DNA of 64,000 nt, taken from NCBI RefSeq assembly GCF_003002875.1, contig NZ_PVTH01000010.1, positions 62,001-126,000 of the forward strand, read 5' to 3'. The notes below the pieces were generated by a model. It was not told where the DNA came from. It ran no database searches and saw only the letters and a program-made list of their open reading frames with translations. Each line of letters begins with the position of its first letter. Within the stretch, counting starts at the first letter, position 1. Positions 1-9,029 of the stretch are shown here, in pieces. Origin of the DNA: Arcticibacter pallidicorallinus (GTDB lineage: Bacteria; Bacteroidota; Bacteroidia; Sphingobacteriales; Sphingobacteriaceae). The translations under genes and the position numbers were made by a program.

Positions 1-543
1 ATGGTATACCTGATTATGGTGGCCTTGTATGACAACTATATTTACCCATTTGTGGTAATGTTCTCTATTCCGTTGTCGATTATCGGCGCATTACTAGCAT
101 TGGCTTTAACCAACAACTCGCTAAGTATATTCACCATTCTGGGATTGATCATGCTGATCGGTTTGGTGGCAAAAAATGCGATTATCCTGGTTGACTTTAC
201 GAACCAGCAGAAGGCGGAAGGTAAGTCTACGCGTGAATCGCTGATCATGGCTAACCACGCCCGTTTAAGGCCTATCCTGATGACCACAATTGCGATGGTT
301 ATTGGGATGCTTCCGATTGCTATTGCATCGGGTGCGGGTGCTGAGTGGAAAAATGGTCTGGCATGGGTAATTATCGGTGGTCTGATTAGCTCACTATTCC
401 TTACACTGGTGATTGTACCGGTGATTTATGAGGCATTTGATAATATCATGCATCGTTGGGGTTGGGATAAAAAGGGAGATGACATCGATGCGATGATGAC
501 AGAACCTGAAAAAGAAGAAAAGGAACTGGAAGTAGTTCACTAG
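1..543 (+). CDS. RND efflux transporter, inner-membrane subunit (C-terminal part)
   Basis: This is the last 180 residues of an AcrB/MexB-type resistance-nodulation-division pump; the reading frame enters from before the window, so the first ATG here is not the true start. RND pumps export drugs, solvents or metals across both membranes by proton antiport. The segment matches the final transmembrane helices: hydrophobic stretches near residues 14-36, 42-66, 91-110 and 119-141, with the family-typical GLVAKNAIILVDF and LRPILMTTIAM motifs between them. The tail after residue 150 is short, charged and cytoplasmic. A strong rho-independent terminator follows about 75 nt downstream, so this is the end of its operon. 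The subfamily (HAE1 drug pump rather than heavy-metal) is likely but not certain. Confidence 0.9.
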   Translation: MVYLIMVALYDNYIYPFVVMFSIPLSIIGALLALALTNNSLSIFTILGLIMLIGLVAKNAIILVDFTNQQKAEGKSTRESLIMANHARLRPILMTTIAMVIGMLPIAIASGAGAEWKNGLAWVIIGGLISSLFLTLVIVPVIYEAFDNIMHRWGWDKKGDDIDAMMTEPEKEEKELEVVH

Positions 544-618
544 CGTGCCTTAATTATACAGCATAATAATAGTTGTGACTGGTCTGGTGAGGTAAACAAA
601 TCAGCTCACTTAATACAC

Positions 619-662
619 AAAAAAGCTCAGATAGGATGTTGTTCCTTTTCTGAGCTTTTTTT
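619..662 (+). terminator. Rho-independent terminator after the RND pump gene
   Basis: A perfect 13-bp stem (AAAAAAGCTCAGA with TCTGAGCTTTTTT) encloses a 17-nt loop and runs into a T tract. The A run before the stem makes it potentially bidirectional. Confidence 0.9.
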
Positions 663-790
663 ATTTAATTTGGTACATAGGCAATGTACTTACAGAGCAG
701 GATAGTACGGGTTGCGTAACAATGCTAAAACTGTTAAGTTTAACTACCTTTTCAGAGCCTGAATGCTGATTAACGCCAACCAGTTATAAC

Positions 791-1378
791 ATGAGACAGT
801 ATATTAAATTCTCAGATTCCAATCTATTGGCTCTGCTGAAGCAGGGTGATATAGTTGCGTTCGAGGAATTATATGAAAGATACTGGTCTAAACTTTATTC
901 AGCGGGGTACAAACGTTTGGGAAACCGGGAAGCAGCGGAAGAGATCGTGCAGGATATATTTACTTCTTTGTGGATTAAACGCTCTTCTCTAGTGGTCAAT
1001 TCTTCATTTGAAAATTACCTTTATTCTTCTGTTAAATACATGGTTTTCGCGTCATTTCAGAAAGAAAGCAACAGGAAGACTTATGAAAACTACGTGGCCC
1101 ATGTTCATAAAGACATTGATAATTCGACAGTTGAGGCCATTGACTGGAATGAACTGACACGAAATGTGGGCACTGAAGTAGAAAAGCTTCCTGAAAAGTG
1201 CCGCAAAGTTTATGAGTTAAGCCGGAAGGAATTCCGCTCGAATAAAGAGATCGCTTTTTCCTTGGGTATCTCTGAAAAAACTGTAGAGAATCATCTCACA
1301 CGCGCTCTGCGTACTCTGCGCGTAAACCTAAAGCAGGTGGGGACTCTCCTGCTCAGCTCCCTTTTATCTTTTTTTTAA
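791..1378 (+). CDS. ECF-type RNA polymerase sigma-70 factor (FecI-like, Bacteroidota group)
   Basis: A 195-residue extracytoplasmic-function sigma factor that should direct RNA polymerase to a small regulon, here probably the adjacent susC-susD genes. Region 2 lies at about residues 20-85, with the DAEEIVQDIF-like helix seen as EAAEEIVQDIFTSLW. Region 4 lies at about 130-185, with LPEKCRKVYELS followed by a helix-turn-helix (NKEIAFSLGISEKTVENHL). This is the TIGR02985-type architecture common in Bacteroidota. The gene opens a sigma/anti-sigma/TonB-receptor/SusD block. By family analogy, substrate binding at the outer-membrane receptor would be relayed through its STN domain to FecR, which then frees this factor. 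The C-terminus is unusually hydrophobic (LLLSSLLSFF), which may be incidental. Confidence 0.93.
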   Translation: MRQYIKFSDSNLLALLKQGDIVAFEELYERYWSKLYSAGYKRLGNREAAEEIVQDIFTSLWIKRSSLVVNSSFENYLYSSVKYMVFASFQKESNRKTYENYVAHVHKDIDNSTVEAIDWNELTRNVGTEVEKLPEKCRKVYELSRKEFRSNKEIAFSLGISEKTVENHLTRALRTLRVNLKQVGTLLLSSLLSFF

Positions 1379-1455
1379 ATTTTTTAGGTTTCGATTGGGG
1401 GTAAAGGCTGGGTTAGCTCACTGTACTTATATACCAGTTATAACCTTAGAGCCTA

Positions 1456-2433
1456 ATGAATATTTCACCTGAGCTTATTAATAAGTATTTGAACCGCGAA
1501 TGCAGCCCTGAAGAGGAGCGACTTGTGCGGGACTGGTATGACTCTTTTGATAGCAAGGAAGAGCCGGCTGAATTGCTAAATAGCGATCAACGGGATTCTA
1601 TCCGGAAGCGGATACTTGAGAATGTACGGTCGGAAATCAGCAGGAACGAGGAGGGCGTGAAAGTGGGTGGTTCCAGCCGCCGTTTTTACTATGCCGTTGG
1701 ATTGGTTGCGGCTTCTTTGATTATCGCATTTTCTGCTGTTAACCAGATACTCTTAAAAGATTCGGCCGCTGAGACAATTGAAACCGTTGTTATTACTAAC
1801 AATACTCATATACTTAAGAACCATATTTTACCTGACGGCAGTAGCCTCTGGCTTGAGCCGGAGACAACTATACGGTATACTCTTCCATTTGTTAACAAAT
1901 ACAGGAAAGTATCGATGAAGGGAGAGACTTTTTTTGATATTAAGCGGGATACCCTCCACCCGTTCATCATCCACACGGAACAATTCGACACACGTGTTCT
2001 CGGTACCAGTTTCAGTATCCGCGCAAACGGGAAAGATCCGTCAAGACTATCTGTGGTATCAGGAAAAGTGTTTGTGTATGCTCCATCACCAAGGAAGAGT
2101 CAGACTGAAGGGTTGTATGTATTGCCAAAGCAGAAAGTTATTTATAAAGAAAACAAGAAGCAGTTAGAGAAAAGCAACGGCACCGAAGCTGCACTCCGGA
2201 TCTGGGATCGCAAATCGTTCGTATTTAACAATGCACCGGTGAGTGAAGTGCTGGACGTATTGCGAACCAACTTCGACGTGAAAGTCACAATAGACAATTC
2301 GTTGGTAAACGACTTAACATTAAACGCTGATTTTACCGGACTTAACCTACCTGTTATACTGGAGTTGATGAACAAATCTTTGAATATAAACCTTGGATTC
2401 GAAGATGAGACGATCATTCTCAGTGAAGAATAG
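1456..2433 (+). CDS. FecR family anti-sigma factor
   Basis: A 325-residue inner-membrane anti-sigma factor. The N-terminal cytoplasmic part (about residues 1-75, with a short ISPELINKYLNRECSPEEE-type helix pair) would hold the sigma factor encoded 77 nt upstream. One transmembrane helix sits at about 77-100. The periplasmic FecR domain covers about 115-215, and the DUF4974-type C-terminal domain about 248-322 (FVFNNAPVSEVLDVLRTNF). This architecture is standard for FecR proteins that sense a TonB-dependent receptor, and the receptor encoded downstream does carry the STN domain needed to contact it. No truncation is visible. Confidence 0.93.
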   Translation: MNISPELINKYLNRECSPEEERLVRDWYDSFDSKEEPAELLNSDQRDSIRKRILENVRSEISRNEEGVKVGGSSRRFYYAVGLVAASLIIAFSAVNQILLKDSAAETIETVVITNNTHILKNHILPDGSSLWLEPETTIRYTLPFVNKYRKVSMKGETFFDIKRDTLHPFIIHTEQFDTRVLGTSFSIRANGKDPSRLSVVSGKVFVYAPSPRKSQTEGLYVLPKQKVIYKENKKQLEKSNGTEAALRIWDRKSFVFNNAPVSEVLDVLRTNFDVKVTIDNSLVNDLTLNADFTGLNLPVILELMNKSLNINLGFEDETIILSEE

Positions 2434-2498
2434 TCATCTATTAATTATAAACCTATTGTATATGATCTAAAAACTCAACCAAACTAACCAGTAAAAAA

Positions 2499-2528
2499 GG
2501 CTAAGAAGTGTGTGGGCACTTCTTAGCC
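2499..2528. promoter_or_regulatory. Strong hairpin in the fecR-susC spacer
   Basis: GGCTAAGAAGTG and CACTTCTTAGCC form a perfect 12-bp stem around a 6-nt loop. On the plus strand an A run precedes the stem and no T run follows, so it is not a usual terminator for fecR. On the minus strand it reads as a stem followed by T6 and could stop antisense transcription. On the sense strand it could instead be an mRNA 3'-end stabiliser or part of the susC leader. Confidence 0.6.
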
Positions 2529-2612
2529 CAAAACCAATCATGAAAACATGTGCACGTGTAGTGCATAGGGTTTTTATTGTCTCATTTATAGCTAAATAAA
2601 ACAATTAAAAGT

Positions 2613-5600
2613 ATGAATTTTTATTTACACCCTTCCAAAGACTTTTGGTACATTATGAAGATTACACTAAGTCAGTTGATGGCGTTAATGATCTTTTGCT
2701 GCGTTACTTACGCGGCTCCTGGCAAAGCTCAGGGGGTATTGAACAACCCGGTGAAGATCCACTACACATCTGCAAAATTGAAAAAGGTTCTATCAGGGAT
2801 TGAAAAGTCAGCCGGTGTTAAGTTCGTTTATAGCGAGAACATTATTGATGCGAGCCAGGAGGTTTCCTATTCTGCTGATTCTGAGATGCTATCGGAGGTT
2901 TTGGCTGATCTCTTTCAGAACAGAGGTATCGCTTATGAGGTAGTCAACGATCAGATCGTTCTGAATAAGGCTGCGGATAAGTTGACCGCTGGAGTTGTTG
3001 AGCTTTCTTCAACGGGCCTGAGAAGCACAGCAGCTGCTGACATCACCTTAACGGGGAAAGTCACTGACGATAAAGGAGAGTTGCTTCCCGGCGTCAGTAT
3101 CAAAATCAAAGGAACAAATATTGGAGTAGCAACGAGTGTAAACGGCTCTTATTCTTTAAGAGTTCCGACTGCGAACGTTAATGGAACGCTGGTAGTGTCT
3201 TATATGGGTTTTACGACCAGGGAGGTGCCGATTAATGGCCAGACAAGAATTGACATCGTATTGAGCGAAGATGTAAAAGCGCTTGATGAAGTGGTTGTAG
3301 TTGGCTACAACATCGTGAAAAAGTCTGACGTTACAGGTGCAGTTGTGAGTGTAGGAGCTGAAGAAATTCGGTCAAGGCCTGTGCAGAATGCGCTGCAGGC
3401 AATGCAGGGCAAGGCTGCGGGGGTAGATATTACGTCTAATGAGAGACCTGGTGAGATGGGAAGAGTACTGATTAGAGGTGCCCGTTCCCTAACCGCAACG
3501 AATGACCCACTATACGTAGTTGATGGAATTCCTTTGGCTGCCGGAGGTATCGAAGCCATCAACCCCAATGATATAGAAGCGATCGACATCCTAAAAGACG
3601 CTTCAGCAACGGCAATCTACGGATCAAGAGGTGCTAACGGTGTAGTATTAGTAACAACAAAAAAAGGTAAATCGGGAAGTCTTTCCCTTAACTATGTAGG
3701 CACTTCAACAATTGAAAAGATGTACGACCGCACAGTGATGATGAACTCAGCGGAGTATATTGACTTCAGACGGGACGCTTACCGTCGCTTGCCTGCGTCT
3801 AACACGAATAAATACCCTGAAGTAGCAACAGAAGCAGCAGATCGCCGAATTTTCGGAGGGGATGAATATGCATTGAACAACGTGCTCAAGGGATGGCAAA
3901 ACGGCACATGGGATGGTAGTCTTGTGCCAACTACTGACTGGACCGGCCAAATGCTTAATACGGGTCTGACAGTAGACCAAACACTTAGTGCCAGTGGAGG
4001 TACTGAAACTTTGAAAGGTTACGGTTCTTTTGGCTATTTGTCTCAGGAAGGCACCCAACTAGGACAAGATTTTGAGCGCTTCAGCGGCAAGTTCAGTGCT
4101 GAAGTGAAACCTACAAGTTGGTTTACATTCGGCGGCAATCTGACGGCTACTTACGGAATTCAGAATTACGGATTTGCGACGTCAAACGTAACCGGTCCCG
4201 GAAATCTCTACTTTGCAGCCCAGGGAATGCTACCATATACCGTACCCTTCGATGATAACGGCAACAGAATCAACCTTCCCGGCGGAGATATCAACATTCT
4301 GAACCCGGTTGGTGAAGATGTTTTCAACGTGAATGAGCGTAAGACATTACGTACCCTTGGAAGCCTTTTTGCTGAGGTTGACCTTTTTAAGGGCTTAAAA
4401 TATCGCGCTAACTTTGGTCCGGACTTCTACAACTGGAAAAATGGCCGATGGATGGATGAAAATTCCATCAACAGAGGCGGCGGCGAACCAGGTTCTTCCA
4501 ACTTTGCGCGTTTGGATCAAACGTCCAGACTTGCGTGGACAATGGATAACCTCCTTTACTACAATAAGTCCATCGCCAAGCATAATTTCGGTGTGACCTT
4601 ATTACAAAGTGCTACATCATACAGAGAAGAAACATCGACCATGACTGCTACTGATCTTCCATGGAACTCGCAGAAGTGGCATCAGCTGAACTCCGTTAGT
4701 GAGCTAGATGACTTTGGGAGCGGATTGACCGAAAGAACTTTATCGTCTTACATGGCTCGTGTAAATTACGATTTTAGTAGCCGCTACTTGTTGACGGCTT
4801 CAGCTCGCTGGGATGGAGCTTCACAGCTTGCCGACGGTCACAAATGGGACTTCTTCCCCTCAGCCGCCCTTGCCTGGAGGATGGATCAGGAAGATTTCCT
4901 GAAGAATACACGTTGGATAAATATGCTGAAGTTGCGCGTTGGGGTAGGTAGTACCGGTAATTCGGCCGTTCGCGAATATTCAACCAGAGGTGCCGTTGAA
5001 ACCTTATATTATACATGGGGTCCAGTGGTACAACCAGGATATGTTTCTTCCGATGCATCACTGGCAAATCCTATCTTGATGCCCAACCAGGATCTGGGCT
5101 GGGAACATACCACGCAATGGAACCTTGGAGCTGACTTTGACTTCTTCAATGGGCGAGTAAGTGGTGCGGTCGACATCTATACTTCCAGAACTACTGATTT
5201 GTTAATGGAAATGATTATACCGGGTATCACCGGATACACCAAATCCTTAGTCAACATAGGTGTATCTGCTAACCGGGGGGTCGACGTTTCATTAAACACC
5301 GTTAACATCAAAAAGCGTGACTTCACCTGGACATCGAACCTAAACTTCTCGGCTAACCGCGATAGAATTGTTGAGTTAGCTAATGGCAAGGTAGATGATA
5401 TTGGTAACGGTTGGTTCATCGGAAATCGTCTGACGACCTATTATGACTATGAAAAACTGGGCATATGGCAGGACACCGAGGCCGACAGAGCTGAAATTGC
5501 CAAGTTTCAGGCAAATGGAAACCTTTTCGTTCCAGGGGACATCAAAGTTGCAGACCTGAATGGCGATTATAAAATTAATGCAAACGACGACCGTAAGATC

Positions 5601-6059
5601 GTTGGAGGAGCAAATCCTGACTGGACTGCGGGTCTAACGAATACCTTCAATTACAAGAATTGGGATCTCTCTATCTTTATGTATTCAAGATGGAACTTCA
5701 CAATCAGAACCGGACAAGAGTCTCTACAGGGACGATTTGCCCAGAGAAAAGTTGATTACTGGACTCCAAGCAATCCAACAAATGAATATCCGGCTCCAAA
5801 CTATAACAGCGCTGCCGGGGATCCATACAGAAGTTCCATGAACTACCAGGATGCGTCATTTATCAAAATAAGGAATATCTCTTTAGGATATAACCTGCCT
5901 GAAGCATGGAACAAGAAACTTCGCTTGTCGAACGTAAAGCTATACGCTCAGGCTTTGAACCCTGGCTTGATATATTCGAAAATCGACTGGATCGATCCGG
6001 ATTTAGGTGGTTCAACTTTCAACAGAGGATTTGTATTTGGATTGAATGTTGGATTCTAG
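2613..6059 (+). CDS. SusC/RagA-family TonB-dependent outer-membrane receptor with STN domain
   Basis: A 1148-residue outer-membrane transporter that imports an oligosaccharide or other large nutrient using TonB energy. The order is: signal peptide (about 15-40); STN (secretin/TonB short N-terminus) domain at about 55-110, which contacts FecR in signal-transducing receptors; a carboxypeptidase-regulatory-like beta sandwich (about 147-222); the plug (about 235-345), with the SusC-typical EVVVVGY, GKAAGVDI, RVLIRG and PLYVVDGIPL motifs; then a beta barrel to the end. The ATG at 2613 gives a long N-region before the hydrophobic core; the in-frame ATG at 2655 would give a classical signal peptide and is an equally good start. 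susD follows after 24 nt. The substrate cannot be read from the sequence. Confidence 0.95.
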   Translation: MNFYLHPSKDFWYIMKITLSQLMALMIFCCVTYAAPGKAQGVLNNPVKIHYTSAKLKKVLSGIEKSAGVKFVYSENIIDASQEVSYSADSEMLSEVLADLFQNRGIAYEVVNDQIVLNKAADKLTAGVVELSSTGLRSTAAADITLTGKVTDDKGELLPGVSIKIKGTNIGVATSVNGSYSLRVPTANVNGTLVVSYMGFTTREVPINGQTRIDIVLSEDVKALDEVVVVGYNIVKKSDVTGAVVSVGAEEIRSRPVQNALQAMQGKAAGVDITSNERPGEMGRVLIRGARSLTATNDPLYVVDGIPLAAGGIEAINPNDIEAIDILKDASATAIYGSRGANGVVLVTTKKGKSGSLSLNYVGTSTIEKMYDRTVMMNSAEYIDFRRDAYRRLPASNTNKYPEVATEAADRRIFGGDEYALNNVLKGWQNGTWDGSLVPTTDWTGQMLNTGLTVDQTLSASGGTETLKGYGSFGYLSQEGTQLGQDFERFSGKFSAEVKPTSWFTFGGNLTATYGIQNYGFATSNVTGPGNLYFAAQGMLPYTVPFDDNGNRINLPGGDINILNPVGEDVFNVNERKTLRTLGSLFAEVDLFKGLKYRANFGPDFYNWKNGRWMDENSINRGGGEPGSSNFARLDQTSRLAWTMDNLLYYNKSIAKHNFGVTLLQSATSYREETSTMTATDLPWNSQKWHQLNSVSELDDFGSGLTERTLSSYMARVNYDFSSRYLLTASARWDGASQLADGHKWDFFPSAALAWRMDQEDFLKNTRWINMLKLRVGVGSTGNSAVREYSTRGAVETLYYTWGPVVQPGYVSSDASLANPILMPNQDLGWEHTTQWNLGADFDFFNGRVSGAVDIYTSRTTDLLMEMIIPGITGYTKSLVNIGVSANRGVDVSLNTVNIKKRDFTWTSNLNFSANRDRIVELANGKVDDIGNGWFIGNRLTTYYDYEKLGIWQDTEADRAEIAKFQANGNLFVPGDIKVADLNGDYKINANDDRKIVGGANPDWTAGLTNTFNYKNWDLSIFMYSRWNFTIRTGQESLQGRFAQRKVDYWTPSNPTNEYPAPNYNSAAGDPYRSSMNYQDASFIKIRNISLGYNLPEAWNKKLRLSNVKLYAQALNPGLIYSKIDWIDPDLGGSTFNRGFVFGLNVGF

Positions 6060-6083
6060 GTGGTAATTTTTAAAGGATAAATC

Positions 6084-8057
6084 ATGAATAAGATATCAAA
6101 AGTAATATATAGTATAGTATTGGTAGCAGGATGTTTGGTACTGCCCAGTTCCTGCAAAAAAGATTTCCTGAAAGAGGAACTTATTACATCCAGGAATACA
6201 GGCGATTTTGAAACACAGGATGGATTGGATGGACTTGTGATTGGGATGTATCAGGGCTTGAAGTTCCACTTTAATTATGAGTGGGCTTATACAACGACGA
6301 ACTATGGAGCAGATGAGTTTGCCGTCGGCGGAGACAGAGGCATGCAGATGTGGAACTCTTACGATGCCAACTTAAATTCGTTGACGGCGCATGTGACCGA
6401 CGTATGGAATAACATGTACGGCAATATCAATTCTGCCAACATCGTGATTCAAAATGTTCCTAAGTTTTATAGCGATAATGCAGATAAGAATACTCGTCTT
6501 GGTGAGGGGCACTTTATGCGGGCATTTGATTACTTCAAGCTAGTGAAGCAATACGGAGGCGTTCCATTAAAGCTCATTCCATCTACGACCGTAGAGTTTG
6601 AATTTCAAAGAAATACGGCACAGGAAGTGTATGAACAAATCATCAGCGACTTTACCGCCGCCTATGAACTTCTTCCCACCGCACCTGCTCAAACAGGAAG
6701 AATCACCAAGTGGGCTGCAGCTCACTTCCTCGCTAAGGCCTATCTTTTCAGAGCAAGTGAACTGTATAGTGAGTGGAATGGCGCAACAAAACAGAGCGAT
6801 CTGGAAAATGCAGTTAAATACGCAGACCTCGTAATCAACAGTGGTCAACACACTTTGGCTAACAACTTCCGTGAGATTTGGGAATATACCAAGCCTGACG
6901 GGCCCAATGAAACGTTGAAGGAAATTATTTTGGCTGCACAGTTCTCTGAAAATACAGCCACACAAGGCAGGTACGGCAACCAGGTTCATTTATATTATCC
7001 ATCGGTGTACCAGAACCTGGCGGGTATGCAACGCGACATCCCTGGTGACCGGGAATTTCAGCGTTTACGCTCTACAGACTACGCACTCGATGTGTTTGAT
7101 CGGGTCAACGATTCAAGGTTCTGGAAAAGCTTCAAGACGAGATATCTGAGCAACAGACCTGCCGCAGCTCCTAAGTGGGAGAAAGCCTATGCTCCTACTC
7201 CTGCGTTGGAAAACCAACCGAAATTTGCCGGTGGCGAGGAATCTATCCTGTATATTGTCAATGACGCCGGCGACGCCCGCTACACCGCGGAAAGTATCAA
7301 GTTCAGGGCCCCACATATGTTCGTGAGATACTTTGCAGGTCAGCCCGAGAATATGTTAGGCGGACATGGCAACTATGACCCGAGCCGCTTTGTTGCTCTT
7401 TCCAAGTTCATGGATGGATCAAGAATAAACGTAGCTTCACAGTTTGGCATGAGAGACGGCATACTTGCACGTCTGGCAGAAACCTATCTCATCGCAGCAG
7501 AAGCTTACGGTCGTCTCGGTCAATATGCACAAGCGTTGACATACATCAATAAGGTTCGCGACCGTGCAGCCTATAAAGAAGGCGAAGACCGTGCAAGTTA
7601 TGCAGATGGTGGAGTTGCATATAAGAACAATACTGCCGCCAACACTGCGCAATTTGTTTCGTATTCAGATAAGAACACCTATTACGAATCAAACAATATT
7701 CCTGTTAGTACGGCAGCAACGCTCTCAAATATGCACATCAACAGTGTGGACGAAATTTTTAATAAAAATAATGAGTTCTATACTAAAGTCGGGGCAACAT
7801 CGAATGAACAGAAGTTTATCAACTTTCTGTTGAATGAGCGTTCAAGAGAGCTAATTGGAGAATTAATGCGATGGGAAGATCTCGCCAGAACCAAAACGCT
7901 TGTCGCTCGTGCTACAGCGTTCAATGAGGAAGCAAAACCCGATCCAAATAAGCACTACTATCGTCCGATACCGCAAAACTTCCTGGACGCTATAAGGAAG
8001 GACGGAAAACCTTTAACTGCGGCTGAAAAGCAGGCAATGCAGAATCCTGGCTGGTAA
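6084..8057 (+). CDS. RagB/SusD family nutrient-binding outer-membrane lipoprotein
   Basis: A 657-residue surface lipoprotein that partners with the SusC-type receptor encoded just upstream, forming the lid of the transporter and binding the glycan. The N-terminus has a signal peptide ending in a lipobox (LPSSC, with the Cys at about residue 24). The SusD-like N-terminal region (about 60-260) carries the alpha-helical TPR-type part, including the EGHFMRAFDYFKLVKQYGGVPL signature. The C-terminal SusD domain (about 330-657) contains the NERSRELIGELMRWEDLART signature. It is slightly longer than many family members (500-600 residues) but otherwise ordinary. A terminator follows within 50 nt. Confidence 0.95.
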   Translation: MNKISKVIYSIVLVAGCLVLPSSCKKDFLKEELITSRNTGDFETQDGLDGLVIGMYQGLKFHFNYEWAYTTTNYGADEFAVGGDRGMQMWNSYDANLNSLTAHVTDVWNNMYGNINSANIVIQNVPKFYSDNADKNTRLGEGHFMRAFDYFKLVKQYGGVPLKLIPSTTVEFEFQRNTAQEVYEQIISDFTAAYELLPTAPAQTGRITKWAAAHFLAKAYLFRASELYSEWNGATKQSDLENAVKYADLVINSGQHTLANNFREIWEYTKPDGPNETLKEIILAAQFSENTATQGRYGNQVHLYYPSVYQNLAGMQRDIPGDREFQRLRSTDYALDVFDRVNDSRFWKSFKTRYLSNRPAAAPKWEKAYAPTPALENQPKFAGGEESILYIVNDAGDARYTAESIKFRAPHMFVRYFAGQPENMLGGHGNYDPSRFVALSKFMDGSRINVASQFGMRDGILARLAETYLIAAEAYGRLGQYAQALTYINKVRDRAAYKEGEDRASYADGGVAYKNNTAANTAQFVSYSDKNTYYESNNIPVSTAATLSNMHINSVDEIFNKNNEFYTKVGATSNEQKFINFLLNERSRELIGELMRWEDLARTKTLVARATAFNEEAKPDPNKHYYRPIPQNFLDAIRKDGKPLTAAEKQAMQNPGW

Positions 8058-8081
8058 TCATTACTGACATCATTCGTCCTG

Positions 8082-8110
8082 AAGGCTGCCCGAAATTGGG
8101 CAGCCTTTTT
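8082..8110 (+). terminator. Rho-independent terminator after susD-like gene
   Basis: AAGGCTGCCC and GGGCAGCCTT form a 10-bp GC-rich stem around a 6-nt loop, followed by a T run. Confidence 0.92.
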
Positions 8111-8225
8111 CATTGAGTTCCGGGGCGCTCCTGAGAAAAAGTGATTTATTCAAGTCCAAATCACTAAGTTCATACGAATATGGACCTTAAAGTAATTGTA
8201 TTATATTTAAGCTACAGTTTTCTAT

Positions 8226-8966
8226 ATGATTAAGAAATCAACATTATTGATAGCCGTGCTCCTGACGATTTCCACATCGTATTCTTCTTTTGCACCTAAG
8301 CAGGGTGTCAAGAAAAATGCTCGTGTTCTTGTCTTCTATAAAACCGCCGGGTTTTATCATACATCCATACCTGCCGGAATTCGTGCACTGCAAACGCTGT
8401 GTCTGAATAATAATTTGGAGGTAGATACGACTGCGAACTCCGGGATATTTACATCGGCTGACTTAAAGAAATATGATGCAGTGATCTTCCTGAATACAAC
8501 GGGCGACATTTTGAATAATGCAGAACAGCGAGAATTTGAGAATTACATCCGATCGGGAAAAGGCTTCGTTGGCGTTCATTCTGCAACTGACACCGAATCC
8601 TCCTGGCCCTGGTATAATAAACTGGTAGGTGCCTATTTCGCTGATCACCCTGAAATACAACCGGCTACTATACACGTTACAAAGGAAAGTCATCCATCAA
8701 CGAACTTTCTACCGAATGTGTGGCAACGAAGAGATGAATGGTACAACTTCAAAGATATTTATGAAGGAATAAACGTGCTGGCTGAACTTGATGAAACAAG
8801 CTATACGGGAGGTAAAAACGGGAAGAACCATCCAATTGCCTGGTATCATAATTTTGATGGGGGGAGGTCATTCTACACTGCAGGAGGACATACAGACGAG
8901 AGCTATTCTGAACCACTTTTCCTGAGACACATACTTGGAGGAATCAAATACGCCATAGGACAGTAA
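8226..8966 (+). CDS. Secreted ThuA-like domain protein
   Basis: A 246-residue protein with an N-terminal signal peptide (hydrophobic about residues 5-22) followed by a single ThuA-like, class-I glutamine-amidotransferase-like fold. Diagnostic stretches are VLVFYKTAGFYHTSIPAGI near residue 34, YDAVIFLNTTGDILN near 88, GKGFVGVHSATDTE near 111 and a C-terminal HILGGIKYAIG. The family (PF06283, trehalose utilisation) is common in Bacteroidota glycan loci and is linked to sugar or polyol catabolism, but its exact biochemistry is poorly known. It has its own spacer of about 170 nt and a terminator on each side, so it is probably a separate transcription unit from susCD. Confidence 0.88.
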   Translation: MIKKSTLLIAVLLTISTSYSSFAPKQGVKKNARVLVFYKTAGFYHTSIPAGIRALQTLCLNNNLEVDTTANSGIFTSADLKKYDAVIFLNTTGDILNNAEQREFENYIRSGKGFVGVHSATDTESSWPWYNKLVGAYFADHPEIQPATIHVTKESHPSTNFLPNVWQRRDEWYNFKDIYEGINVLAELDETSYTGGKNGKNHPIAWYHNFDGGRSFYTAGGHTDESYSEPLFLRHILGGIKYAIGQ

Positions 8967-8970
8967 ACAA

Positions 8971-8999
8971 AAAAGGCTATCCCGTAATGTGATAGCCTT
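8971..8999. terminator. Shared terminator between thuA-like gene and lpdA
   Basis: AAGGCTATC and GATAGCCTT form a 9-bp stem in the 63-nt gap between convergent genes. The run of six T lies on the minus strand, so it is a good terminator for lpdA and only a weak one for the plus-strand gene. Confidence 0.8.
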
Positions 9000-9029
9000 A
9001 TGATATAACGCAATACCTAAGCGGATCGC

